64,000 nucleotides of DNA from contig NC_083572.1 in the NCBI RefSeq assembly GCF_027579695.1, positions 17,770,421 through 17,834,420 on the forward strand, written 5' to 3'. A program made the position numbers and the translations under genes. Shown here in pieces: positions 22,837 through 32,612 of the stretch (position 1 is the first letter of the stretch; each line of letters begins with the position of its first letter). Origin of the DNA: Neoarius graeffei (Eukaryota > Chordata > Actinopteri > Siluriformes > Ariidae). Below the pieces are notes generated by a model. The model did not search any database, was not told where the DNA came from, and saw only the letters and a program-made list of their open reading frames with translations.

Positions 22837-24258
22837 CAGGGGCGATTTCTCAGAGACAACAAGGGAAGCCGAGCTTCCCCTAAAATTCTCTCCCCAAACT
22901 GCGGCGTCTACGACGTTGAATTCTCATTAAAACAATAACTTGCATAATATATGCCCAAGATTGTATTTATGTTCATAACTATCCTGTAACTTATTTGAGT
23001 GATGTCTGACGAACTTGCAGTTTGCTATGAGAATCACCTTTGCTGCCAGGCTGTAACCTTTCTTATTTCAATGGGCTCTATGGACTGGCAGCAGTGTTGC
23101 CAGATTGGGCGGTTTTAAGTGCATTTTGGTGGGTTTTGAACATATTTTGGGATGGAAAACGTCAGCAGTATCTGGCAACACTGACTGGCAGCCGGGTATC
23201 CGTTGCAGTCTACGAGACGGCTCTGAACAGCCAATTTCGGCTAGTTGTTATTGGTTAAAATCAACAAAATCGTCACTTCCAGGGAAGCCGGGCTTCTCTG
23301 GGACTAAACGAGACAGTGGGAGGGACAAGAATCCGGGCTGATGAAGGATTATTGGAGGTAGTGTTTGAAAGACATGAGGAGGGCGGTACTTCGGCGAGGA
23401 ACACGGAAGTATGATCAGTCAGTCCCTAGCGGATGTTGAGAAAATGTAGTTGTGTGCTAAAGTGCTGTCCGAATTTCTTTTCATATAAACGGTTCTTCTC
23501 ATTGATGTCTCTGTACATTACTCTGTAAATAAATGTAAATATTACTCATTGTGCTCCGTTAACTTTCATCCATTCTATCAGTTTGATCATTTGTGAATTC
23601 ACTCGTTTATTTCATTTGTAGTTCAATCTGGTTGTAGGCTAGCTTGAGCCTTATTGGGATCTGCAGTGCTAGCTGCTAACAGAAATTGGTGAAGTCTCTG
23701 GAAAGCACAACCAGCTGGTATGACAGGGTCACAGACCATTTTCTGGAAAAGGAGCGGAGGGCAGAATGTGTATAAATAGTGTTCATGTTCATGAATCTGA
23801 AGTGTGTATATTGTTCAGTAATGTTAAGAGAATGGTGGGCTCTGTGTTATAGGTTATACCTGGGTATAATATTCAAGGTTCTGTGTGTTGCATAGCCTAC
23901 CTGGTTATGAATTTCCAGACTGTGTTGCAGATGATGTTCAAGGATGTGTTGCACAGCTGGGTGTTGTGTTAAAGACTCTGTGTTGCATATCAGGGTATGA
24001 TGTTCAAGGCTCTTCGTTGAATAGCCAGTGATTTTTGGATGTTTGATATTTTTGATTAAAGATATGAGGCACTAGCTTGGCAAGCCAGACTATAACATGA
24101 AATGTACAAGCAAAAATACTTTCTGCCACTAGGTAGGGTTGTCTAGTTCACTATGCTAATGGGGCACACCTTTCTATGCTTTGATATCCGGCCTACAGGT
24201 TTTACGATGAATGCGTAAAATGGGCTTCCCCTGTTTTAAAAACCAGCAGCCGCCACTG
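22837..24258. mobile_element. Non-autonomous hAT transposon with 8-bp duplication
   Basis: The ends are 'caggggcg' and 'cgccactg', imperfect inverted repeats of hAT type. The exact 8-bp repeat 'gctgacac' flanks it at 22829-22836 and 24259-24266. In 1422 bp I find no transposase frame. It contains a smaller MITE at 23092-23183. Confidence 0.9.
23092..23183 (+). mobile_element. 92-bp MITE, copy 1, with 8-bp target duplication
   Basis: The ends are 'cagtgttgccagat' and its inverse 'atctggcaacactg'. A perfect 8-bp repeat 'actggcag' flanks it (23084-23091 and 23184-23191), as for hAT transposition. Related copies lie at 25314-25405 and 38914-39004. Confidence 0.92.
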
Positions 24259-25213
24259 GCTGACACATAGACACAACCATTCACACTCGCATTCACAACT
24301 ACGGTCAATTTAGAGTCACCAGTTAACCTAACCTGCATGTCTTTGGACTGTGTGGGGGAAACCGGAGCACTCGGAGGAAACCCACGCGGACACGGGGAGA
24401 ACATGCAAACTCCACACAGAAAGGCCCTCGCCGGCCATGGGGCTCGAACCCGGACCTTCTTGCTGTGAGGCGACAGCGCTAACCACTACACCACCGTGCC
24501 TCCCCTCATAACCTACTCCTGCCTCCAAAATAGAAAAATCCTGCAACATATTTACATCCATGAGTAACAAGGTTAGAAACCTGTCAGCAAACTCGAGTCC
24601 AGTTTAGAGGGCACAAGTTCAGTCTAAGATGTTCTTGGAAATCCTTGTAATAAAGATAATAAAGTAGATCCAATATATTTTAAGTAAGGGTCCCAGACCT
24701 TGTGAAAGGAGTCCACTGTGGAGTGGAGCAAACAGAAGATGTATGCACTCCATAATATTATGCCATCCTTAGTCCAAAAGAGCAGGATGTTCTTCCAGGC
24801 AGCAAAAGTTAACAGGTTAAATAGTCTTTTGTGTTTACAATGTGAGCATCTGGGAAGCCAAGCAGGAGACACATGGGATTAAGCTGAATTGGGACACCAA
24901 ATATGACCGACAGTTCTTTAACAATATCAGACCAGTAGCTTTGTGACTTAACACATGACCAGAGACAGTGAAAATAATGATCAGTCTTGGAGTTACACTT
25001 CCAGTAGAGCAAATATGCATTAGAATTCATTTTATTTTTCAAAACAGGTGTTATATGCAGGGTGTCCGCGGAGTCAAAAAAAGTCTAAAATTACACATTT
25101 TCAATTTTAGGCCTAAAAAAGTCTAAAATACAGAGATATTTTTTACTGTTGGTTTAAAATCTCATTTGGGTAATTTAAGACCTAGGTTACGTGCAGAATT
25201 ATTCTGCACGTAG

Positions 25214-25304
25214 AAAATCTTCCCGGAAGTTCCTTTCAGCACCTAGATGTCACCCGGGATTGGTTGGCATCTCGGTGCTGAAAGGAACTTCTGGGAAGAT
25301 TTTC
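25214..25304. repeat. Hairpin-forming inverted repeat
   Basis: Two arms of about 32 bp (25214-25245 and 25272-25304), sharing 'gaaaatcttccc' and 'gttcctttcagcacc', surround a 26-base loop. Confidence 0.85.
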
Positions 25305-25313
25305 TAGTTTCGG

Positions 25314-25405
25314 TTGTGTTGCCAGATTGGGCGGTTTTAAGTGCGTTTTGGCGGGTTTTGAACATATTTTGGGATGGAAAACGTCAGCAGTATCTGGCAA
25401 CACTG
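25314..25405 (+). mobile_element. 92-bp MITE, copy 2
   Basis: Same length and nearly the same sequence as copy 1. The left outer bases are changed (ttg for cag). No exact target duplication is seen, but a direct repeat 'gaagattttct' flanks it at a short distance. Confidence 0.85.
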
Positions 25406-25515
25406 CCGGCGGGAAGATTTTCTGGTTCCGGTTTACAGCGCTGACTCAGTTCGTGCAATTGCTGGTGTTGCATAGGCTACCGTGTAAGCTCTGTCAATTT
25501 CAGCGACAAATTAAA

Positions 25516-25911
25516 AATGGAAGCGGACGAATTGCTTCCTAAAAGAACTAGTAAGGGGTCAGTAAGCTGGCATTTTTTTGGATATCGCGAGGAGGACGTG
25601 GAACAGCAAATGCCAGTTTGTAAAGTGTGTAAAAAAAAACCCTGTCATCACGAAAGGCAGCAGCGCGACAAATGTTCCATCGCCTGAAAACTCACCTGGT
25701 ACAGTATGGAGAATCTCTTAAACTCCGAACTACTTGCCCACGAGCTAAACAAATGACCATAGCGGCCTCGTTCTCCAAAGCCACCCCATATGAGAAAACG
25801 AGTCAGAGATGGAGAGCTATAACGGATGCAATCACTAACTTCATTGCCGAAGACATGATCCCAGTTAGTATAGTGGAAAAACCAGGCTTCCAAAAATTAC
25901 TAAACACATGA
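25516..25911 (+). pseudogene. BED-finger hAT transposase (ZBED-like) fragment
   Basis: The first part reads SWHFFGYREEDVEQQMPVCK then VCK, the start of a BED zinc finger, up to an A-run at about 25630 where the frame breaks. Later the frame gives AASFSKATPYEKTSQRWRAI and FIAEDMIPVSIVEKPGFQKL. These are typical of ZBED1-like hAT transposases between the BED finger and the RNase H-like core. The core is missing. It could be a transposon relic or a retired host copy; the former is more likely. Confidence 0.75.
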
Positions 25912-26558
25912 TCCCAAACATGAGTTGCCTGGTCGCAGACATTTTACAGAGAAGGCAATACTGGAATTATACACATCTGAGAGGCAGAGCCAGAAAAGAT
26001 TCAGTTCAAAAGTGTGCAAAGAGAAAAATTATGTTTTGCAGATCTCCCTCAATCTCTCTCTCTATTGTGAATGTTCCAGTGGTTCTCAGTAGTCAGGTTA
26101 ATAGCTTGGAGATCTATTTTTTAAAAATAATTTAATGAATGAGCACTTTTCTTATTTAAGCTAAATGTCTTTCTCAGTGTTGAGCTTGCACTTTATTGAT
26201 CTGAGCTCTGAGCAGCTCTGTATTGTATTGCCCCTTTGTTGCAATTTTCAAGGTTGTTTTTGCAGTTTGTGCCACATCTTTGTTGAATAAAAATAGTCTT
26301 ATTTCAATTCAATTGTGATTAATCACCAACATGAAAATTTTAAATGTGTTGTTGAAAACCACCTGTAAAGTTAACCAAGAATGTTATTTAATCTGCAGGG
26401 ATTGTAGTGAAAACAGTAAAGAGTAAAAGTTAGATTTCATGGGGTCCTTTAGAGGAGATTTAAATATATCGAGATATATATCGTGAAATGGAGAAAATGT
26501 ATCGGGATATTCATTTTTTCCCATATCGCACAGCCCTATTCTCATGGTTTGTAGCAAA

Positions 26559-26930
26559 ATGGGCAAATGCAAGTATAAAGACTGCTGGCTTGAACGCAAT
26601 GATTTCATAGACTGGTTAAAACGTGTACCAAACAATCCGTTTGAGGCGTACTGCACATTGTGCAAAAGAACACTCAAACTCAGCACCCTGGGTGTAAAGG
26701 CACCGGAATCGCACGCGAAAGCGGAGAAGCACCAGGCTGCCCATAAAAGTCTGCAACAATCGCATGCCATCACTCAATTTTGTTCACCGTTGTCAGGTCC
26801 AAGCACATCTCGAGACGGTGTATCAGCTAACTCCGTGCGAACTGTAACGTTACAACACGCAAACCGTACGGAATCGAATGCCTCATCCTCAAGTGATTTG
26901 CGGGATGTCTTTGGCTCCACTGCAACTTAG
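26559..26930 (+). pseudogene. hAT transposase N-terminal zinc-finger fragment
   Basis: The open frame MGKCKYKDCWLERNDFIDWL continues to FEAYCTLCKRTLKLSTLGVK and ESHAKAEKHQ. It has a C-x2-C...H-x5-H finger like those at the start of fish hAT transposases. It ends with a stop after about 124 codons, then AT-rich DNA. The catalytic core is absent, so it is the 5' part of the outer hAT element's gene. Confidence 0.65.
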
Positions 26931-28136
26931 TTCCTCATTAATGCGAGCGCGCACCCTAGGGATGTAATGAGTTCATTGGTGAATGATGATAAATTTTGTT
27001 ATTTCGAAAGTAATTCAGGCTCTCCCAATTTTCTTTATTTTTTTTTGTGCAGCATAAGTCTTAAATTTAACCTGTTATGGTCTTAAAAAGTCTTAAATTG
27101 AACTTGTTCAAGCCTGCAGAAACCCTGTATATGAGTGCAATGCAGAATTCTGAATTGAGTGGATTTGGTGCGATTGCAGATGGAAATTCTCAGCATTAGT
27201 CCACACCTTCTGCCAAACTAAGTCATCAATAATGATGCCTAGATCTTTCTCCCAGTCTTGTTTAGTAATGTTCGAGGTAGAAGGAAGGTTGTAATGTAAG
27301 GCCTTATACAAAACGCTTATACGTTTCTTAGATACTTGTAAAGATAAGACTTTAACATGTGAAATGATACTATTTGTTATTAAAGTAGTATTTTTAGTGA
27401 TGTCTATTATTTTAGTTTGTATAAATTGGCTCAAGCCTGTTGTTTCCAGTCTTTAGAGAGTGAAATCCAGATTGTTTGACTGACTGACTAATTTTTGTTT
27501 TTAATAAACGTGTACAATTTTTCCAAGTGAGCTGAAAGCAGGCAATATGTACACAAGGGTCAGCGATTTAGTTAGTGTTTCAGGCTCACTCCCCATGCTG
27601 ACTCTTTTTTAGGGTAACGTTCATTTAATATTTGTCCTTCTTTACTTTCCAGACCTGCAGTTGACTCTGCACCTCCAACATCGTCCTTGTGAGGTTAGAT
27701 TATGTAGCCTTTTTTTTTTTTTTACACGGCTGTATACCCCAGATAATCTCATCAGTACTAGCTAATATTGTTTTTAAATGTTTTATACATAGTGTTAGTG
27801 TTTTGATATGTCAGCCAAATTCCATTCTTAAACAAATGTATTCATAATTAACAGAATTTTGCATCATATATCTTAATGTATGTTTTGCTTTCTTTTTTCA
27901 GCTCTATATCATTGGTTATCCAAAAGGAAAACAGTCTGAGATGAAGCAGAAGAACATGGATGAAAGTCAGGAAAAAAAGGAAAAAGAAAGAAAATGCTCT
28001 GAGTGCAGTCTAATTATCTGTAAACCACTGACAAGTTGGTGATTTTCTCATAGATCCATAGACAAGCATAGGGTTAGTATTTAATACATACTCTGTTTCT
28101 GGACTCTAAATTTTGAAAGGGAATTTAAAAGCCAGG

Positions 28137-28685
28137 ATGGGGAAGAAATCTGATCTAAGTGCTTTCGACCGTGGCTTGGTTGTTGGTGCTAGACGGGCTG
28201 GTTTGAGTGTCTCTGAAACTGCTAAACTCCTGGGATTTTCACGCACAACAGTCTCCAGAGTTTACACGGAATGGCGTGAAAGAGAAAAAATATCCAGCGA
28301 GCGGCATTTCTGTGGGCGGAAACGCCTCGTTAATCGGAGAGGTCAGAGGCGATTGGCTAAGCTGGTGCAAGCTGACAGGACAGCCACAGTAACTGAAATA
28401 ACCATGCGTTATAACAGTAGTGTACAGAAAGGCATCTCTGAAAGCACAACCCGTCGAACCCTGAAGTGGATGGGCTACAGCAAAAGAACACCACCTATTC
28501 CTGTAAGGCAAGTACAGGAAACGCAGGCCTCAGTGGATGCAGACTCGCTACAGTCTGATAGTATTGGTAGGTCAGTGGTTAAGACTGATGAGCGGTGTCT
28601 CAAAGGCCCCACTGCCTCAGTAGACGCAGGGTCATCACAGTTGGATAGAATTAGTTGCTCAGGAGTTAAGACTAAGCAAAACTGA
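28137..28685 (+). pseudogene. Tc1 helix-turn-helix ORF, copy B (182 codons)
   Basis: The frame reads MGKKSDLSAFDRGLVVGARR, ETAKLLGFSRTTVSRVYTEW, CGRKRLVNRRGQRRLAKLVQ and STTRRTLKWMGYSKRT. Both helix-turn-helix halves of a Tc1 transposase are present without a stop. After PPIP it runs in a frame different from the family and ends QLDRISCSGVKTKQN. This late part contains two degenerate copies of an A-S-V-D-A motif (about 28528 and 28616). Catalytic residues are absent. It is either a relic or a DNA-binding-only protein. Confidence 0.65.
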
Positions 28686-28900
28686 GAAGACTGATGGCTC
28701 AATGGTTAATGCTCTGGGTTACTGTTGAGAAGATTGGAGGTCCAAGCCCCAACACCAAGGTCCTTTACCCTCTCTGCTCCAGGGGTGACATATCATGGTT
28801 GACCCTGTGTGCTGATCTAACAAGGTGGGTTATGTGACCAAAGAATTTCACTGTGCTATAATGTATATGCTCAAACCCCAGCACTGCCAAGCTGCCACTA
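28686..28900 (+). mobile_element. tRNA-related SINE (third family)
   Basis: 'gatggctcaatggttaatgc' resembles a pol III A box. 'aaggtcctttaccctctctg' and the tail 'aatttcactgtgctataatg' complete a layout common in fish SINEs. A piece 'cccagcactgccaagctgcc' from a related copy follows. Confidence 0.6.
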
Positions 28901-29610
28901 TTTGTGCCTTGAGTCCAAAAATGCTGTAAATGTAGTTGAAAAAGGGGAAACTATGGTCTTGCTTGAAACTTCTCAATATGCTTGTAGTTGTCAGAATTTT
29001 CCCTACATTACATCAAACTATGGATTCTTTCTACTTTGTATTAATGGTTTAGCCTGGTGGTGGTGTAATGGTGTGGAGAATGTTTTCTTGGTATATATTA
29101 GACCCAGTAATACCAAATTTAACTTTATTTTAAATGGCACAGACTACCCAAGTTTTGTTGCTGACCATATGCTCCCCTTTACCAAACTCCTGTGTATGGC
29201 GTTTTGCTCCACTTGTCCCCTGAGAGTGAAGTGTCGCTGCAAATCACCAAAAATTCCATCTGACTGAAACATTTTCTATCCTTATAGGAGTGGTCTCTTC
29301 CAGGATGAGCCAGCCCCCATCTACAAGGCACAGGTGCTCACTGAATGGGTTTTATTTCAACGATATGCTGTGTCTTTCAGTCACCAGATTACAACACGGT
29401 TGAATACCTATGTGAGACTTTGGAGCGACATGTTAAACAATATTCTCTACCATTTATCATCAGAATACCAATTGAGGGAATATATTTGGGAAGAAAAGAC
29501 GTTTGGTGTTCATCAGTCTAGTACAGTCCCAGAGACTTGTAGAATTGATGTCAAGGTGCTCAGAAGCTGTCAGAATGAATTTTTGTGCCCCTTGCACATG
29601 TGTATCTGCA

Positions 29611-30061
29611 ATTAAAACCAAGGTTAACAGACTGACTAAGAAAAGTGATTAGTGTAAATTTCTTTTGGTTGTTTTACGTTTTCTTTTGTCACTGCTGTGT
29701 TGTGGGTTCTGAGTTGCTGTTTTTGTTTGTTTGGTTTTTTGGGTCACAAAATAAAAAAAAAAATGCTGTGTAAATAAAGCAATCTGTTCAGCCTCTGAAT
29801 TAACATTTTAATTGAAAGCTGAAGGCAGGAATGGTCAAAACAGCATCGTAAGGTGCTCAGGAAAGCAAATCATAATTAACTAGAATTTACTGAGCAACAG
29901 TTAGATCCATCTGTGGAGGCATTGTGGTTGGGTTAGCAAGTGAGTCAGCTTTAAAAAAAAAAAAAAGTTGTTATTCCCTCAGAACACCAGTGTTCTTCAT
30001 TTGGTCCTGAGCTCAGTGTTGTGTCCTACTGTCACATAAGCATGTTTTCATTAGTCACACA
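29611..30061. other. No recognised feature
   Basis: AT-rich DNA with A- and T-runs. Confidence 0.35.
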
Positions 30062-30185
30062 AAATATAGTCAAGTCAAGTTTATTTGTATAGCGCTTTTA
30101 ACAATAAACATTGTCGCAAAGCAGCTTTACAGAATTTGAACAACTTAAAACATGAGCTAATTTTATCCCTTATCTATCTATATTG
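30062..30185 (-). mobile_element. 5'-truncated LINE 3' end (same family as 56.5-60.5 kb)
   Basis: 'caagtttatttgtatagcgc' and 'ttgtcgcaaagcagctttac' are the inverse of the 3' terminus at about 60410-60488. Confidence 0.8.
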
Positions 30186-30497
30186 TTTTTACATATGTTA
30201 AAATATCAGTTAATAATTAACACTACACATCTTGTACAGAAATAAGTCGTATATATTTTGGGAACAGTAACAAAAACATGCCTCTGCTTTTGTTTGCCAT
30301 TAGGGGTCGCTAGTGTGCACTGTGTTAAACAAAAGTTTGAGTAATGAGCCTTTTTTTCGACTCCTTTGGATTCGAAACCTCATTGCTTCAGAAAGCTTCA
30401 TTGCCCCATCACTACTGTGGATACCATATTTTGATATCATATACCAATCTGTGGATATCATATACCAATCTGTGGATTCCATATTTTATTCAGAATA
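30186..30497. other. Unrecognised DNA with a short tandem duplication
   Basis: A duplicated unit 'gatatcatataccaatctgtg' type (about 30432-30478) is the only structure seen. Confidence 0.4.
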
Positions 30498-31979
30498 GAA
30501 CATAGATGACATATCAAATGTTTAAACTGAGAAAATGTATCATTTAAAGAGAAAAATCAGGTGATTTTAAATTTCATGACGACACATCTCAAAAAAGTTG
30601 GGACAAGGCCATGTTTACCACTGTGAGACATCCCCTTTTCTCTTTACAACAGTCTGTAAACGTCTGGGGACTGAGGAGACAAGTTGCTCAAGTTTAGGGA
30701 TAGGAATGTTAACCCATTCTTGTCTAATGTAGAATTCTAGTTGCTCAACTGTCTTAGGTCTTTTTTGTCGTATCTTCCGTTTTATGATGCGCCAAATATT
30801 TTCTATGGGTGAAAGATCTGGACTGCAGGCTGGCCAGTTCAGTACCCGGACCCTTCTTCTACGCAGCCATGATGCTGTAATTGATGCAGTATGTGGTTTG
30901 GCATTGTCATGTTGGAAAATGCAAGGTCTTCCCTGAAAGAGACGTCATCTGGATGGGAGCATATGTTGCTCGAGAACCTTGATATACCTTTCAGCATTGA
31001 TGGTGTCTTTCCAGATGTGTAAGCTGCCCATGCCACATGCACTAATGCAACCCTATACCATCAGAGATGCAGGCTTCTGAACTGAGCGCTGATAACAACT
31101 TGGGTCATCCTTCTCCTCTTTAGTCCGAATGACACGGCGTCCCTGATTTCCATAAAGAACTAAACATTTTGATTCGTCTGACCACAGAACAGTTTTCCAC
31201 TTTGCCACAGTCCATTTTAAATGAGCCTTGGCCCAGAGAAAACGTCTGCGCTTCTGGATCGTGTTTAGATACGGCTTCTTCTTTGAACTATAGAGTTTTA
31301 GCTGGCAACGGCAGACGGCACGGTGAATTGTGTTCACAGATAATGTTCTCTGGGAATATTCCTGAGCCCATTTTGTGATTTCCAATACAGCATGCCTGTA
31401 TGTGATGCAGTGCCGTCTAAGGGCCCGAAGATCACGGGCACCCGGTATGGTTTTCCGGCCTTGACCCTTACGCACAGAGATTCTTCCAGATTCTCTGAAT
31501 CTTTTGATGATGATATGTTCAAACTCTTTGCAATTTTACACTGTCGAACTCCTTTCTGATATTGCTCCACTATTTGTCAGCGCAGAATTAGGGGGATTGG
31601 TGATCCTCTTCCCATCTTTACTTCTGAGAGCCGCTGCCACTCCAAGATGCTCTTTTTATACCCAGTCATGTTAATGACCTATTGCCAATTGACCTAATGA
31701 GTTGCAGTTTGGTCTTCCAGCTGTTCCTTTTTTGTACCTTTAACTTTTCCAGCCTCTTATTGCCCCTGTCCCAATTTTTTTGAGATGTGTTGCTGTCATG
31801 AAATTTCAAATGAGCCAATATTTGGCATGAAATTTCAAAATGTCTCACTTTCGACATTTGATATGTTGTCTATGTTCTATTGTGAATACAATATCAGTTT
31901 TTGAGATTTTTAAATTATTGCATTCCGTTTTTATTTACAATTTGTACTTTGTCCCAACTTTTTTGGAATCGGGCTTGTA
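30498..31979 (-). mobile_element. Tc1-like transposon, left end truncated
   Basis: The right end ends 'ggaatcgggcttg' before TA. Inner inverted repeats 'gaacatagatgacatatc' (30498 on) and its inverse (to 31876) pair, but the outermost left end is lost. Minus-strand relics 31053-31475 read MRKGQGRKTIPGARDLRALR, then [19 protein letters not shown] (first catalytic D). The C-terminal region is badly decayed. Confidence 0.82.
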
Positions 31980-32051
31980 TTATTGGAAGAAAATGGGAAG
32001 ACACCTGGATAAAATAAAGGGGCAAGGTGAGAGCTGGAGAAATAAAATAGA

Positions 32052-32345
32052 AGAAGCCTTTGTCACATGTACACAAGCACAGCAAAATTCTTCCTCTGCA
32101 TTTAACCCATCTGAAACAGTGAACAGATGCATGCACACACACAGCCAGAGCAGTGGGCAGCTATGCTACAGTGTCCAGGGAGCAGTTGGAGGTTAGGTGC
32201 CTTAGTCAAGGGTGTTTCAGCCATGATACAGAGGGAGGGGAAAGTGCTGTTCATTCAATCAACTCCGCTCACGTTTTTCGCGCCGGTCCCAGGAATCGAA
32301 CCAGTGACCCTTTGGGCCCAAGTCTGCCCCTCTAAATAATAGGGG
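32052..32345 (-). mobile_element. Composite SINE-like repeat
   Basis: 'aattcttcctctgcatttaa' and 'cagagcagtgggcagctatg' match the left part of the repeat at 40836. The right part 'ggaatcgaaccagtgaccct' is tRNA-B-box-like in inverse orientation. Confidence 0.6.
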
Positions 32346-32612
32346 ATATTTATATATTGTAAAACATCCAGTAGGACTGAAGTAGTGGAATATGTTTTTT
32401 CTTTTTTTACAAAGCACAACAAGCGGTTATGATTCACAAATTAGAGCTGAAAGAACAATGAAAGGCATAAAATATCACGTTAATGACACCCCCACAAAAC
32501 CACTGATCTCTACCGAAAAATATGGAGAGTTCATAGCTTATTCCCTGCTATAGAGATGAGTTAAGTCATCTGGCCGCCATCTTACCACTCACATCGCTTG
32601 TGTTAAACTGTC
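32346..32612. other. Unrecognised DNA next to Rex3 target site
   Basis: Contains 'ggccgccatcttaccactca' (32571-32590), the inverse of a segment at 37720-37739. Otherwise there is nothing recognisable. Confidence 0.4.

Larger units (their letters stand above)
22703..24505 (-). mobile_element. DANA-like SINE split by a hAT element
   Basis: The tail part (22703-22836) and head part (24259-24505) together make one inverted SINE. They are separated by the hAT insertion 22837-24258. The SINE sequence continues in register once the insertion and one copy of its 8-bp duplication are removed. Confidence 0.9.
25058..27127 (+). mobile_element. hAT-like transposon with nested elements
   Basis: The left end is 'cagggtgtccgcgg' and the right end 'cctgcagaaaccctg'. 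The flanking bases share 'tatatg'. It interrupts the L1-like fragment. Inside are a hairpin (25214-25304), a 92-bp MITE (25314-25405), a BED-finger relic and the right end of another element near 26538 ('atatcgcacagcccta'). Confidence 0.7.
24620..27460 (-). pseudogene. L1-like LINE ORF2 remnant, split by a hAT element
   Basis: On the minus strand, 27128-27434 reads KQDWEKDLGIIIDDLVWQKV and NFHLQSHQIHSIQNSALHSY. After removal of the hAT element (25058-27127) it continues at 25042 with YLLYWKCNSKTDHYFHCLWS, then LLTFAAWKNILLFW. This is the C-terminal region of L1/Tx1-type ORF2, with its Cys/His-rich motif. The reverse transcriptase part is absent. It is a truncated fossil. Confidence 0.7.
27652..29610 (+). 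mobile_element. Tc1 relic B with conserved upstream segment
   Basis: The upstream 'gtccttgtgaggttag' and 'tttcagctctatatcattgg' segments match relics A and C. The helix-turn-helix frame follows (28137-28685). Further on are decayed DDE pieces: 'gtattaatggtttagcctgg' at about 29038, ADHMLPF at about 29160, and the end of the transposase at about 29390-29600. A SINE-like insertion lies at 28686-28900. Confidence 0.65.

Noticed and set aside
25672-25911. ZBED-like frame as an intact host gene
   Set aside because: The BED finger is broken by an A-run frameshift and the catalytic/dimerisation core is absent. It lies within nested hAT elements.
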